Part shown: in pieces, positions 1-8,795 of the stretch | How positions within the stretch are numbered: position 1 is the first letter of the stretch | Layout of the letters: each line of letters starts with the position of its first letter | Assembly: GCA_041691815.1 (NCBI GenBank) | Contig: JBEPTZ010000014.1 | Coordinates: 1-54,286 of the forward strand | DNA from: 70-18 sp041691815 | GTDB lineage: Bacteria > Pseudomonadota > Alphaproteobacteria > Acetobacterales > Acetobacteraceae | Direction: 5' to 3' | DNA length: 54,286 nucleotides | Translations under genes and position numbers: made by a program | The notes under the pieces: model-generated | What the model was told of the DNA's origin: nothing | The model's input: only the letters and a program-made list of their open reading frames with translations | Database searches by the model: none

Positions 1-243
1 CATCATAAACCAAACCTGTCGAGCAATTTTCAGCCGTTACCGGGACACGCTCTAGCGGCGCCGGGCAGGGGGTTTGGTATAGCCGCCGTGCTCTGGCCCG
101 CGCATCCAGCCACGCACCGCCCCCATCCCGACCGATCCGTCGGCCCCGATCGCCCTGTCGGCACGTGACTCCGGCGCCGAACTGACCGCGGCCGCAACAC
201 CATTTGCGTCCGGATACCCTCCCAAGGTAGGAGGGACCCGATC
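1..243. other. Non-coding left edge
   Basis: No convincing reading frame was seen in these bases. Just before the tRNA, at about 217-235, lies a short hairpin with CCCTCC and GGAGGG arms; it has no T-run and its role is unknown. The stretch may hold the tRNA promoter, but no clear -35/-10 pair could be read. Confidence 0.4.
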
Positions 244-318
244 GCCGGGTTAGCACAGTGGTAGTGCAGCGGTTTTGTAAACCGAAGGTCGCGGGTTCAA
301 ATCCTGCACCCGGCACCA
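244..318 (+). tRNA. tRNA-Thr (anticodon TGT)
   Basis: A complete cloverleaf can be drawn. The acceptor arm is GCCGGGT paired with ACCCGGC (308-314), followed by an A discriminator and an encoded CCA at 316-318. The D arm carries GCAC/GTGC, and the T arm GCGGG/CCTGC with loop TTCAAAT. The anticodon loop TTTGTAA (274-280) gives anticodon TGT, reading ACA threonine codons. The GCGGT stem with a G-A closing mismatch is seen in other alphaproteobacterial tRNA-Thr(TGT) genes. No integrase lies nearby, so nothing indicates use as an attachment site. Confidence 0.95.
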
Positions 319-361
319 CCGCCCAGTATGCCGTGTCGAAGCCCTCCTGATCCTCGACATT

Positions 362-1219
362 TCACCGCCCGAAAGGTGCGACGGCGCGCGACGGCGTCAT
401 CACGTTCTGCACTCCGGCCGATCTGGCCTTGGTCGTCGCAATCATGCCGCCATCCGTCATGAAAATGGGCAGGACCTGCGGTGCGACCAACACCGCGCCG
501 CCGCAGGCCACCAGGACAACGGCGGTGGTCCGCGCGATCGCGCGCCCCCACGGCAACGCCTTCTCGGCAAAGATGACCAGCGTGATCACCACCATGGCGC
601 CGATATTCATCATGCCAAGCGGGAACAGAATGACGAACAGCAGCCAGCAACAGCCAAGACAATAGGCGCCATGCAGCAGCCCCATGCGAAACGCGCCCGC
701 CACCCCATCACGCCACGACGTCATGATGAAACCGATCGGCGTGCGACATTTCGACAGGCATAAATCCTTCAACGGCGTAAGCTGAAAAACCCCCGCCGCA
801 ATCAGCACGGCCCCGCCGATCCGCGCCGCCGTGGCGCCCGACAAGGCGGTTCGGGCGGCAATCGCCTCCGCAACGACGGCGCCGGCATAGCCAGCCACGC
901 CGGACAGCGTCCACACCAACATGTAGCCCCCGACGAACACCCAGGTTGCCACGAACGCCTCGCCGCGTTGTCGCTTGCCGGCCTGTACCTTGTGGAACGC
1001 CAGGATCATCGGTGCCGCGGTCGGGAACATCATCGCCACCATCATGACGACCCAGATTGCCAGGAACAGCGGCGCGCGCAGTCCCATGGTCGGCGAATTC
1101 ATCGCCATCGCCACGCCGCCCCCAGCGCTTTGCCAGGCCAGCAGTGCCCAGCAGGTCGCCGCCAGCGCCAGCAGCAGGGTCAGGATAATCGTTCGCGATA
1201 TTAACATGCTATTCGCCAC
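362..1219 (-). CDS. DUF2182 integral membrane protein
   Basis: A polytopic membrane protein of 285 residues matching the DUF2182 family. Several hydrophobic segments can be read, and the family's conserved block HGAYCLGCCWLLFV lies in the second half, followed by a charged turn EKALPWGR. Proteins of this family are described as predicted metal-binding membrane proteins; the biochemical role is not established. The start chosen is GTG at 1219, which has GGAG about 8 bases upstream; an ATG at 1207 is an alternative. It sits 78 bases behind the DUF1326 gene on the same strand. The two families often occur together, so a two-gene unit acting on the same metal or redox substrate is likely, though this is inference. 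Confidence 0.85.
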   Translation of the reverse strand: MANSMLISRTIILTLLLALAATCWALLAWQSAGGGVAMAMNSPTMGLRAPLFLAIWVVMMVAMMFPTAAPMILAFHKVQAGKRQRGEAFVATWVFVGGYMLVWTLSGVAGYAGAVVAEAIAARTALSGATAARIGGAVLIAAGVFQLTPLKDLCLSKCRTPIGFIMTSWRDGVAGAFRMGLLHGAYCLGCCWLLFVILFPLGMMNIGAMVVITLVIFAEKALPWGRAIARTTAVVLVACGGAVLVAPQVLPIFMTDGGMIATTKARSAGVQNVMTPSRAVAPFGR

Positions 1220-1297
1220 GGCAGCACTCCAGCCGCAACGGCTCGGATGGGCGGCCAGGCTAGGTTCAAGCCAAGGCCGCGCGTCGCCACCGCAGGG

Positions 1298-1924
1298 TCA
1301 GTTGGACCAGGCGATCGGTGCGTAGTGGCCGTTCTTGCCTGAGTTGTCCCACCGCATGCCGTGGTCGCTGAACGTGCTGCCCTGCCTGCCGACCGCGAAG
1401 GCGAGCCTGTCCGGCGCCACCGGATGCCCCACCGCACCCCACGACTCGCCACTCGGGTGCATGCTGGTGGCCGGCTCCACCGCCATGTGCATGAACCCCG
1501 GAATTTCCGCCGAGCGGACCTTGCCGTCGATCGCGTAGCTGATCGCCACCTTCCTGCCGGCCAGGTGCGTGGCGATCAACGGTGCGAAAGCCGCCATCGG
1601 CCCACCCGCGGTGCCGCCGAAGATGGCACCGAGCGCCGCGGTCTGCCGGTCGTCGGCCCGCTCATCGATATACGGCGCGGCCGTCCAGTTCCCCTCTCCC
1701 ATCGCCCCTGGCGTATGGGCAATGAGCGCGACGTTGAGCCCGTCGAGCGGGACCTCCCCGTAGCTGCCCTTGTCGATGTGAAAAACCAGCGCCACATCGC
1801 AGCCGCCCTGGGTCGGCCGCGCGGCCAGTGGTGCCGTGCTCGAGACGAAGCACGGGCACACGACGTCGCAATTGCAGTTCTCGAAGTAATCCCCGGTCAG
1901 ATGCCACCTGGTTTGCGGTGCCAT
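1298..1924 (-). CDS. DUF1326 domain protein
   Basis: A soluble protein of 208 residues with the DUF1326 hallmark close to the N terminus: the cysteine cluster CNCDVVCPCF directly after GDYFEN. The four cysteines suggest metal binding or redox chemistry, but no activity is established for the family. No signal peptide is visible. The ATG at 1924 is preferred because AGAGGGG lies about 8 bases upstream; a GTG at 1933 is in frame but too close to that site. It precedes the DUF2182 membrane gene, its usual partner. The weakly conserved 185 bases upstream (1925-2110) hold no gene and presumably the promoter. Confidence 0.85.
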   Translation of the reverse strand: MAPQTRWHLTGDYFENCNCDVVCPCFVSSTAPLAARPTQGGCDVALVFHIDKGSYGEVPLDGLNVALIAHTPGAMGEGNWTAAPYIDERADDRQTAALGAIFGGTAGGPMAAFAPLIATHLAGRKVAISYAIDGKVRSAEIPGFMHMAVEPATSMHPSGESWGAVGHPVAPDRLAFAVGRQGSTFSDHGMRWDNSGKNGHYAPIAWSN

Positions 1925-2110
1925 TTTTTTCACCCCTCTCCCGATCAGTTTCCGGAAACCGACAACGCCTAGTTTCCATTAGCGCACATGGAGTGGGGCG
2001 GTGGCCATTTATTTCAATTTAGATCTCCATACTTGCTGAAAAATCAAGCGATTGCGCGCTTTCAGCAAAGTGTGCCCAGGCGGCTGGCCCGAGGCTCAAT
2101 GTCGCCCTCG

Positions 2111-2716
2111 CTAGGCAATCTCCCGCACCAGTTTCTGCCGCATCGCCACCGCGAACCGCTGGTAATCCTGGCACGCCAGCGCAAACCCGCCGACGCCGCC
2201 GATCACCTCCCTGGTATAACTCTCCACCAGATCCGGCTCGGCATGCAGCACGCACAGCCCGTTGATGGTAACCCCCGCCGCCACCAGCCGGTCACGGATC
2301 GGCCCAGGCGCCGCCCCCTGGTTCGACCGCCCATCCCCCGCCACATCGATCACCTGCCGCGACGACCGCCGTGGCGCCAGCCCGAGCAGCTTCTCCGCCA
2401 CCAGCAGCGCCTCGCCGATCGCCGTCGACCCCGCCGGCACCGCCCGCGACACCCCCTCCACCAGCCCCGCGAACCCCTCCACCTCCTCCGGCGTCGAGAC
2501 CACCGTCCAGTCCACCGCCACCGCCTGCGCCCCCGCGCCGGACCACAGCAGCAACGAGATCACGCTGGCGCCGAACGGCGGCCCCAGCAGCCCGGCCCGC
2601 ACCTCGGCATCGCGCAGCCCCGCCGCGCAGCCATTGGCCAGCAGGTTGAATTCGTCGAAATACACGCTGGCCGAACAGTCCAGCGCCAGCACCAATGCCA
2701 GGTTTACAGGGTTCAT
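2111..2716 (-). CDS. DUF1194 (VWA-like) protein
   Basis: About 201 residues matching DUF1194, a von Willebrand A-like family. The start of the fold, LALVLALDCSASV, contains the DxSxS MIDAS metal-site motif near residue 12, and later segments (DVAGDGRSNQG, and TAIGEALL with its conserved threonine) fit the second and third MIDAS loops. The function in bacteria is unknown; VWA folds usually bind protein partners through a divalent metal. The frame stays open far upstream, but that part is antisense to the CoA transferase and is not real. Start is uncertain: ATG 2716 or ATG 2725, neither with a strong ribosome site. It is divergent from the CoA-transferase gene, with under 80 bases between them. 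No clear signal peptide was seen. Confidence 0.75.
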   Translation of the reverse strand: MNPVNLALVLALDCSASVYFDEFNLLANGCAAGLRDAEVRAGLLGPPFGASVISLLLWSGAGAQAVAVDWTVVSTPEEVEGFAGLVEGVSRAVPAGSTAIGEALLVAEKLLGLAPRRSSRQVIDVAGDGRSNQGAAPGPIRDRLVAAGVTINGLCVLHAEPDLVESYTREVIGGVGGFALACQDYQRFAVAMRQKLVREIA

Positions 2717-2794
2717 CCCGCTCATCTGGGGACGGGCAGGCTTGAGCGGAAGCACCGAAGCGCCGATCATCCGCCGCTCGCAGGGGGAACCACC

Positions 2795-4006
2795 ATGCCC
2801 AACGACGCCCAGCCGAAACCCACCGCCGCCGACAGCCGCCCGCTGCCGCTCAAGCGCATCACCGTGCTCGACCTCACGCTGGCCCGCGCCGGCCCCACCT
2901 GCGTCCGCCACCTCGCCGACTGGGGTGCCAACGTGATCCGCATCGAGCCGCCGGCCGACGGCGAAAGCCTCACCGGCAAGCGCGACGGCTTCGACTTCCA
3001 GAACCTGCACCGCAACAAGCGCTGCATCCAGCTCAACCTGAAAACCCCGGAAGGCCACGCCGCCTTCATGCGCCTGGCCGCCACCGCCGACGTGGTGGTG
3101 GAAAACATGCGCGTCGCCGTCAAGCACCGCCTGAAAGTCGCCTACGACGACGTGCGCGCCATAAACCCGCGCATCGTCTACGGCAGCATCTCCGGCTTCG
3201 GCCAGACCGGCCCGTACGGCCTGCGCGCCGGCGTCGACCAGATCGCCCAGGGCCTCGGCGGCCTGATGTCGATCACCGGCCTGCCCGGCCAGGGCCCGGT
3301 GCGCGTCGGCATCCCGATCGCCGACCTCACCGCCGGCAACCTCCTCGCCCTGGCGATCATGACCGCGCTGTTCGAGCGCGAGGCCACCGGCGTCGGTCGC
3401 TGGGTCCACACCAGCCTGCTGGAGGCGATGGTGTTCATGCTCGACTTCCAGGCCAGCCGCTGGCTGATGGACGGCGAGGTCGCCGGCCAGGCCGGCAACG
3501 ACCACCCAACCGGCATCCCCACCGGCGTGTTCCCCACCGAGGACGGCCACATCAACATCGCCGCCTCGTCCAACCGCCTGTGGGAACGGCTGAGCGACAC
3601 CCTCGGCAAGCCGGACTGGAAAACCCATCCCGCCTGGCAGAACCAGGTCGGCCGCTCGCACGACCGCGCCGCCGTCAACGCTGCCATCGGCGCCATCACC
3701 GCCACCCGCCCGGCCGCCCACTGGGTCGAGTTGTTCGAGGCCGCCGGCGTCCCCTGCGGCCCGATCAACACCATCGACCGCGTGTTCGCCGACCCGCAGG
3801 TCCAGCATCTCGGCCTCGCCGCCGCCGTCACCCACCCCCGCCTCGGCGACACCAAAATCGTCGCCTCGCCGATCAACCTGGACGGCCTCTTCCGCACCGT
3901 CCGCAGCCCCACCCACGACGCCGGCCAGGACACCGACGACGTGCTGCGCGCGATCGGCTACACCGACGCCGAACTTCAGACCATGCGCAGCAAGGGCATC
4001 ATATGA
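2795..4006 (+). CDS. CaiB/BaiF (class III) CoA transferase
   Basis: A protein of 403 residues of the family III CoA-transferase fold, moving CoA between acyl-CoA thioesters and free acids. The N-terminal block (ITVLDLTLARAGPTCVRHLADWGA, read as LDLT...ADWGANVIRIEPP) is typical, as is GSISGFGQTGPY. The catalytic aspartate expected in this family is most likely Asp148 in GVDQIAQG. The length is normal. ATG 2795 is chosen because CAGGGGGA lies just upstream; the frame is open earlier but without family similarity. The stop overlaps the next gene by 4 bases (ATGA), so the two are translationally coupled. The acid and CoA donor cannot be told from sequence. Confidence 0.92.
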   Translation: MPNDAQPKPTAADSRPLPLKRITVLDLTLARAGPTCVRHLADWGANVIRIEPPADGESLTGKRDGFDFQNLHRNKRCIQLNLKTPEGHAAFMRLAATADVVVENMRVAVKHRLKVAYDDVRAINPRIVYGSISGFGQTGPYGLRAGVDQIAQGLGGLMSITGLPGQGPVRVGIPIADLTAGNLLALAIMTALFEREATGVGRWVHTSLLEAMVFMLDFQASRWLMDGEVAGQAGNDHPTGIPTGVFPTEDGHINIAASSNRLWERLSDTLGKPDWKTHPAWQNQVGRSHDRAAVNAAIGAITATRPAAHWVELFEAAGVPCGPINTIDRVFADPQVQHLGLAAAVTHPRLGDTKIVASPINLDGLFRTVRSPTHDAGQDTDDVLRAIGYTDAELQTMRSKGII

Positions 4007-4803
4007 CCAAGCAATACGCCGACGGCAAAATGCTGGCCGAGATCGAGGACGGCGTCGGCCTCATCACCTTCAACCAGCCGGAAAAACGCAACGCCATGTC
4101 GGTCGACATGTGGCACGGCCTCACCGAGATCCTCACCGAATTCGAGGCCGATCCCGGCGTCCGCGTCGTCATCCTCACCGGCGCCGGCCCGAAGGCCTTC
4201 GTCTCCGGCGCCGATATCAGCCAGTTCGCCGCCAACCGGGTCGATGCCTCGGCGCAACTGCAATACGAGAAAATCACCAGCGGCGGCCGCGCCAAACTCG
4301 CCGCCTTCCCCAAGCCGGTGATCGCCCGCATCCGCGGTTACTGCCTCGGCGGCGGCCTGGGCATCGCCATGCAGGCCGACCTGCGCATCGCCGGCGAGGA
4401 CAGCCAGTTCGGCATCCCGGCCGCCCGCCTCGGCATCGCCTATGGCTGGGACATGGTCAGCCGCCTGGTCTCGCTGGTCGGCCAGGCGCACGCCCGCACC
4501 ATCCTCTACACCGGCGAACGGCTGGACGCCGCCGAGGCCGGCCGCATCGGCCTGGTCAACCGCGTGGTGCCGGATGCCGACCTCACCGAAACCGTGCTGG
4601 CCCTGGCCCGCGCCATCGCCGACAATGCCCCACTCTCGGTCGCCGCCTCGAAACTCTCGATCAACCAGACCATCCGCCCGGAAAGCGAGCGCGACCTCGC
4701 CGCCGTCACCGCCGCCGTCGCCGCCTGCTTCGACAGCGCCGACTACACCGAAGGCCGCACCGCCTTCATGGAAAAACGCCGCCCGAAATTCACCGGGCGG
4801 TAG
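4003..4803 (+). CDS. Enoyl-CoA hydratase/isomerase family protein lacking both catalytic glutamates
   Basis: A crotonase-superfamily protein of 266 residues. The oxyanion-hole elements are present (FVSGADISQFA near residue 65-75 and GGG near 117), as is the C-terminal RRPKF tail region. Compared with mitochondrial enoyl-CoA hydratase, the two catalytic glutamates are replaced: Gly120 stands at the first (GGGLGIAM) and Ala140 at the second (FGIPAARLG). A simple hydration mechanism is therefore unlikely; another CoA-thioester reaction of this superfamily is more plausible. The start ATG overlaps the stop of the CoA transferase, which indicates a shared pathway for activating and processing an acyl-CoA. 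A palindromic repeat follows the stop. Confidence 0.88.
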   Translation: MTKQYADGKMLAEIEDGVGLITFNQPEKRNAMSVDMWHGLTEILTEFEADPGVRVVILTGAGPKAFVSGADISQFAANRVDASAQLQYEKITSGGRAKLAAFPKPVIARIRGYCLGGGLGIAMQADLRIAGEDSQFGIPAARLGIAYGWDMVSRLVSLVGQAHARTILYTGERLDAAEAGRIGLVNRVVPDADLTETVLALARAIADNAPLSVAASKLSINQTIRPESERDLAAVTAAVAACFDSADYTEGRTAFMEKRRPKFTGR

Positions 4804-4817
4804 CGCGAGCAAGCGAG

Positions 4818-4940
4818 GGTTCTTTTTTGCAAAAAAGAACCAAAAAACTTTTCATCCGCCTTGCAACCGCGGTGCTGTTGAGGCCCCGAGTCTCCAACAG
4901 ATGAAAAGTTTTTTTGCTTCTTTTTGTTCACAAAAAGAAG
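4818..4940 (-). repeat. Nested-palindrome repeat, copy 1 (reverse orientation)
   Basis: The left end is a perfect palindrome built from GGTTCTTTTTT and its complement (4818-4841), the right end one built from CTTCTTTTTGT (4917-4940). Inside these, AAAAAACTTTTCATC and its complement pair across the element. The centre contains TTGCAA and TCTCCAAC as in other copies read in reverse. It lies between two convergent genes, where it could end transcription from both sides. Confidence 0.9.
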
Positions 4941-4956
4941 AATCTTCCTTCCTTCC

Positions 4957-6558
4957 CTACGCCGGCCGCACATTCCACGGATACGGCGCCAGCCCCTGCA
5001 GCACCCCGGTGATGCTCTTGCGGAACGCCGTCTTGCCGTACCACTGCCCGACCACGATCGTCCCCGGATCGGTCATCGCCACGTGCGACAGCGCGTGTGC
5101 CGCCTTCATCTGCGCGGCGGTATCCGGCGCGTTCAGCCATTCGTCGGTCAGCCGCACCGCCTCCTTGTTGTCCCACCAGCCGAACCAGCCCTGTTTGCCG
5201 CGTCCGGTCAGCACGCTGCTGGTTGCCGGCGTCGCCATCGAGGAGGCTGAGCTGAAGGTATGGAACACGCTCCAGCCGCCTTTCTCCACCGGCTCCATGC
5301 TGGCGCGCCGCTGCACCACGGTGCCCCAGTCGGTCTCCTGCAGATCGACGTTCATGCCGATCTTCTTCAGCATATCGGCTGTCACCAGCCCGCCCGGATG
5401 GATCGCCGCGAAATCGGTCGGGTTGATCACCACCACCTTCTCGCCGTTATAGCCGGCCTCCTTCAGCATCTTCGCCGCCAGCGCCTGGTCGCCGCGCTCC
5501 AGGTCGCCGTCCTGCCCGGTATAATACGGCGTGCCGAACGGGAAGATGTCCTTGCTCACCCGCCACAGCGACTGGTCGTCGCCGAAGGTGGCGCGCATAT
5601 AGTCTTCCTGGCGCACCGCCATCATCACCGCCTGGCGCACCTTGATGTTGTTGAACGGCGGCTGCATGCAGTTCATGATCAGCTGCGAGCCGCGGCCCCA
5701 CGGCTGATCCACCTGCAAGCCGATATTCTTGTCCGCCGCCAGTTGCGGCAGCAGGTCGGAGAGCGGCTGCTCCCACCAGTCGATCTCGCCGTTCTGCAGC
5801 GCCGCCCCGGCGGTCGCCGCATCCGGGATGATCTGCCACTCGATCCGGTTGTAATGCGCGATCTTGCCGCCGGTCGCCCACACCACCGGCTCGCTGCGCG
5901 GCTTGTAGTCGGCGAATTTCTCGTAGACCACCTTGCTGCCCGACACGTATTCGCCGGCGATGAACTTGTACGGCCCGGAGCCCACCATCTCCTTCACCGC
6001 GGTGGTCGCCGGCACGCCCTTGGCCAACCGCTCCGGCATGATGAACGGCACTCGCGAATCCGGCTTGCCCAGCGCCAGCGCCAGCAGCGGGAACGGCCGC
6101 TTCAGCCGCACCTCGAAGCTGCGGTCATCCACCACCTTGTAGCTATCCACCGCCGCGGCCAGCAGCTGGCCAAACGAGTCCGGCCCGGTCCAACGCTCGA
6201 TGCTGGCGATGCAGTCCGCCGAGCGCACCGGCGTGCCGTCATGGAATTTCAGCCCCTCGCGCAGCTTGATGGTCCACACCCGCTTGTCCGCCGAGATGCT
6301 GTGCCCCTCGGCCATCTGCGGCTTGGAGACGCCATCCGGCCCCATCGAATACAGTGTGTCGAACACGTAATAGGCGTGGTTGTTGGTCACCGTGGCGGTG
6401 GTCTGGATCGGGTCCAGCAGCGTGAGGTTGGACTGCGGCACGAAGCGCAGCGCCCTGGCCGGCTGCGCGATCGCCGGCCTGGCCAGGCCGAACGGCGAAA
6501 TTCCAGGTGCCGCCAGCAGTCCGGCGGCGCCGGCCTTGAGCAGTGAACGACGTTGCAT
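4957..6558 (-). CDS. Dipeptide-type ABC transporter substrate-binding protein (SBP_bac_5), paralogue 1
   Basis: A protein of 533 residues of the DppA/OppA family. It starts with MQRRSLLKAG, a twin-arginine-like signal followed by a small-residue hydrophobic stretch and cleavage near PAIAQ, so it should be periplasmic. The family core is clear: LRFVPQSNLTLLDP, the WTIKLREGLKFHDG block, and GSGPYKF. No permease or ATPase gene of the Dpp type is nearby, so its partners must be encoded elsewhere. The next gene upstream (6672-8270) is a close paralogue with most aligned residues identical; the two arose by tandem duplication. The ligand is unknown. Confidence 0.92.
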   Translation of the reverse strand: MQRRSLLKAGAAGLLAAPGISPFGLARPAIAQPARALRFVPQSNLTLLDPIQTTATVTNNHAYYVFDTLYSMGPDGVSKPQMAEGHSISADKRVWTIKLREGLKFHDGTPVRSADCIASIERWTGPDSFGQLLAAAVDSYKVVDDRSFEVRLKRPFPLLALALGKPDSRVPFIMPERLAKGVPATTAVKEMVGSGPYKFIAGEYVSGSKVVYEKFADYKPRSEPVVWATGGKIAHYNRIEWQIIPDAATAGAALQNGEIDWWEQPLSDLLPQLAADKNIGLQVDQPWGRGSQLIMNCMQPPFNNIKVRQAVMMAVRQEDYMRATFGDDQSLWRVSKDIFPFGTPYYTGQDGDLERGDQALAAKMLKEAGYNGEKVVVINPTDFAAIHPGGLVTADMLKKIGMNVDLQETDWGTVVQRRASMEPVEKGGWSVFHTFSSASSMATPATSSVLTGRGKQGWFGWWDNKEAVRLTDEWLNAPDTAAQMKAAHALSHVAMTDPGTIVVGQWYGKTAFRKSITGVLQGLAPYPWNVRPA

Positions 6559-6671
6559 GGAAACCCCCCCGAGATTTTATTATCTCTGCGCCGAGCGTAT
6601 GCCTGCTTTACGCATTCCGGCAAGCGCCGCGGCGCCGGCAACCCATGCCGACGCCGCGCGGAGGGCTCAGA

Positions 6672-8270
6672 TCAGGCCGGTTTCACGTTCCACGGATACG
6701 GCGCCAGCCCCTGCAGCACGCCGGTGATGCTGTTGCGGAATGCGGTCTTGCCATACCACTGGCCGACCACCACGGTGCCGACATCGGTCATCGTGATATG
6801 CGACAGCGCGTGCGCCGCCTTCATCTGCCCCGCCTCATCCGGCGCGTTCAGCCACTCATCGGCCAGCCGCACCGCCTCGGCGTTCTCCCACCAGCCGAAC
6901 CAGCCCGCCTTGCCGCGCGCGGTAAGATTGGCGCTGGTCGCCGGCGTCGCCATCGAGGAGGCCGAGCTGAAGGTGTGGAAGATGCTCCAGCCGCCCTTGT
7001 CCACCGCCTCCATCCGGCCGCGCCGCTGCGCCACGGTGCCCCAGTCGGTTTCCTGCAAATCGACGTTCATGCCGATCTTCTTCAGCGCATCGGCGGTCAC
7101 CAAGCCGAGCGGATGGATCGCCGCGAAATCGGTCGGGTTGATGATCACCACCTTCTCGCCGTTATAGCCGGACTCCTTCAGCATCTTGGCCGCCAGCCCG
7201 AGATCGCCCTTCATCAGATCGGCGTCCTGGCCGGTATAGTACGGCGTGCCGAACGGGAACACGTCCTTGCACTCCCGCCACAGCGACTGGTCGTCGCCGA
7301 AGGTGGCGCGCATGTAGTCTTCCTGGCGCACCGCCATCTGCGCCGCGCGCCGCACCTTCACGTTGTTGAACGGCGCCTGCAGCTGGTTCATGCGGATATA
7401 CGAGCAGCGGCCCCACGGCTGATCCACCTGCAAACTGATGTTCTTGTCGCGCGCCAGTTGCGGCAGCAGGTCGGCCAGCGGCTGCTCCCACCAGTCGATC
7501 TCGCCGCTTTGCAGCGCCGCCCCGGTGGTCGCCGCGTCCGGAATGATGCTCCATTCGATGCGCGGATAATGCGCGATCTTGCCGCCGGTCGCCCACGCCA
7601 CCGGCTCGCTGCGCGGCTGATAGGCGGCGAATTTCTCGTACACCACCCTGCTGCCGGTGACGTACTCCTTGGCGATGAACCGGTACGGCCCGGAGCCGAT
7701 CATCTCGGTATTGCCCTGGTTGGCCGGCAATTTCGCCAGCCGCTCCGGCATGATGAACGGAATCCGCGAATCCGGCTTGCCAAGCGCCATCGCCAGCAGC
7801 GGGAACGGCCGCTTCAGATGCACCGCGAAGCTGCGGTCATCCACCACCTTGAAGCTGTCCAGCGCGTCGGCCAGCAACTGGCCGAACGGGTCCGGCCCCA
7901 TCCAGCGCAGCACGCTGGCGATGCAGTCCGCCGCGCGCACCGGCTCGCCGTCATGGAATTTCAGCCCGTCGCGCAGCTTGATCGTCCACACACGGCCATC
8001 GGCGGAAATCTCGTGCCCCTCGGCCATCTGCGGCTTCGATACGCCGTCCGGCCCCACCGAATACAGCGTGTCGAACACGTAATAGCCGTGGTTGCTGGTC
8101 ACCGTCGCGGTGGTCTGGATCGGGTCGAGCAGTGTCAGGTTGGACTGCGGCACGAAGCGCAGCACCTGCACCTTCTGGGCGATCGCCGGCCTGGCCAGCC
8201 CGAACGCCGAAATCCCCGGTGCCGCCAGCAGCCCGGCGGCGCCGGCTTTCAACAATGAACGCCGATGCAT
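6672..8270 (-). CDS. Dipeptide-type ABC transporter substrate-binding protein (SBP_bac_5), paralogue 2
   Basis: A protein of 532 residues, nearly collinear with its downstream neighbour at 4957-6558. It has the same Tat-like start (MHRRSLLKAG), the same signal cleavage region (PAIAQ) and the same core segments (KLRDGLKFHDG, GSGPYRF, TDWGTVAQRR). Differences gather in the segment after MPERLAK and around the binding-cleft strands, which may reflect altered ligand choice. A good ribosome site, GGGAGAA, precedes ATG 8270. A gap of 113 bases separates the copies, so they may be cotranscribed. No permease or ATPase genes are adjacent. Confidence 0.92.
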   Translation of the reverse strand: MHRRSLLKAGAAGLLAAPGISAFGLARPAIAQKVQVLRFVPQSNLTLLDPIQTTATVTSNHGYYVFDTLYSVGPDGVSKPQMAEGHEISADGRVWTIKLRDGLKFHDGEPVRAADCIASVLRWMGPDPFGQLLADALDSFKVVDDRSFAVHLKRPFPLLAMALGKPDSRIPFIMPERLAKLPANQGNTEMIGSGPYRFIAKEYVTGSRVVYEKFAAYQPRSEPVAWATGGKIAHYPRIEWSIIPDAATTGAALQSGEIDWWEQPLADLLPQLARDKNISLQVDQPWGRCSYIRMNQLQAPFNNVKVRRAAQMAVRQEDYMRATFGDDQSLWRECKDVFPFGTPYYTGQDADLMKGDLGLAAKMLKESGYNGEKVVIINPTDFAAIHPLGLVTADALKKIGMNVDLQETDWGTVAQRRGRMEAVDKGGWSIFHTFSSASSMATPATSANLTARGKAGWFGWWENAEAVRLADEWLNAPDEAGQMKAAHALSHITMTDVGTVVVGQWYGKTAFRNSITGVLQGLAPYPWNVKPA

Positions 8271-8309
8271 CGTAATTCTCCCTGTATCCGGCTCAATCCT
8301 GCCGCGAAC

Positions 8310-8750
8310 CTAACCCGTGGCGGAACCAGCCGGCAAGGCAGGCGGCGCCAGCACCAGCTGGGTCTGCGTCACGATCGCCACCAGCCGCCCGTCCTCGCGA
8401 CTGATCCGGGTCTGCCAGATCTGCGTCGTCCGCCCCCGATGCAGCGGCACCGCCTCGGCCAGCAGCCGCACCCCAATCGGCGCCGCGCCGATGAAGTTGG
8501 TCTTGCTCTCGAGCGTCGTGGTCCGCTGCCCGCGTTCGAGATTGATCAGCGTGCCGATCGCCCCCAGCGTATCGGCCACCGCCATCAGCGCCCCGCCATG
8601 CATGGTGCCCTGGCCGTTGCCGGTCTCCTCGCGCACCACCAGTTCGGCCTGCAACCGATCCGGCTCCACCGCGGTCAGCGCGATCCCCAGGTAACGCGGA
8701 AAGGCCGGCAGCAGCCGCCCGAATTTCGCCAGCAATGCGTCGCCATCCAT
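8310..8750 (-). CDS. PaaI-type hotdog-fold thioesterase
   Basis: A small protein of 146 residues with the hotdog thioesterase signature: NGQGTMHGGALMAVADTLG, where the HGG turn and the following aspartate belong to the PaaI-type active-site helix. Members hydrolyse acyl- or aryl-CoA thioesters. The later strands (ESKTNFIGAAPIG, RGRTTQIWQT) also fit. ATG 8750 is chosen because AAGGTGG precedes it; the frame continues upstream across the cobalamin riboswitch on the other strand, which is not coding. It is divergent from btuB and 39 bases upstream of the solute-binding protein gene on the same strand. The substrate cannot be inferred. Confidence 0.85.
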   Translation of the reverse strand: MDGDALLAKFGRLLPAFPRYLGIALTAVEPDRLQAELVVREETGNGQGTMHGGALMAVADTLGAIGTLINLERGQRTTTLESKTNFIGAAPIGVRLLAEAVPLHRGRTTQIWQTRISREDGRLVAIVTQTQLVLAPPALPAGSATG

Positions 8751-8795
8751 CACGCCACCTTCGCAAACGTTCATCGAGCGTTTAGGCTGCGGCCA

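Noticed and set aside
244..1219. Integration site at the tRNA-Thr gene
   Set aside because: No integrase, no repeated 3' tRNA end, and ordinary genes follow.
1988..2794. Plus-strand frame ahead of the CoA transferase
   Set aside because: It is the antisense of the DUF1194 gene, Arg/Pro-rich, and lacks a ribosome site; the true start is ATG 2795.
2717..3916. Long minus-strand frame continuing upstream of the DUF1194 gene
   Set aside because: It is antisense to the CoA transferase and gives low-complexity sequence without family similarity; only the C-terminal part from about 2716 is real.
5260..8258. Long plus-strand frames opposite the two solute-binding proteins
   Set aside because: They repeat similar Arg/His-rich composition because the two genes are paralogues; both are shadows.
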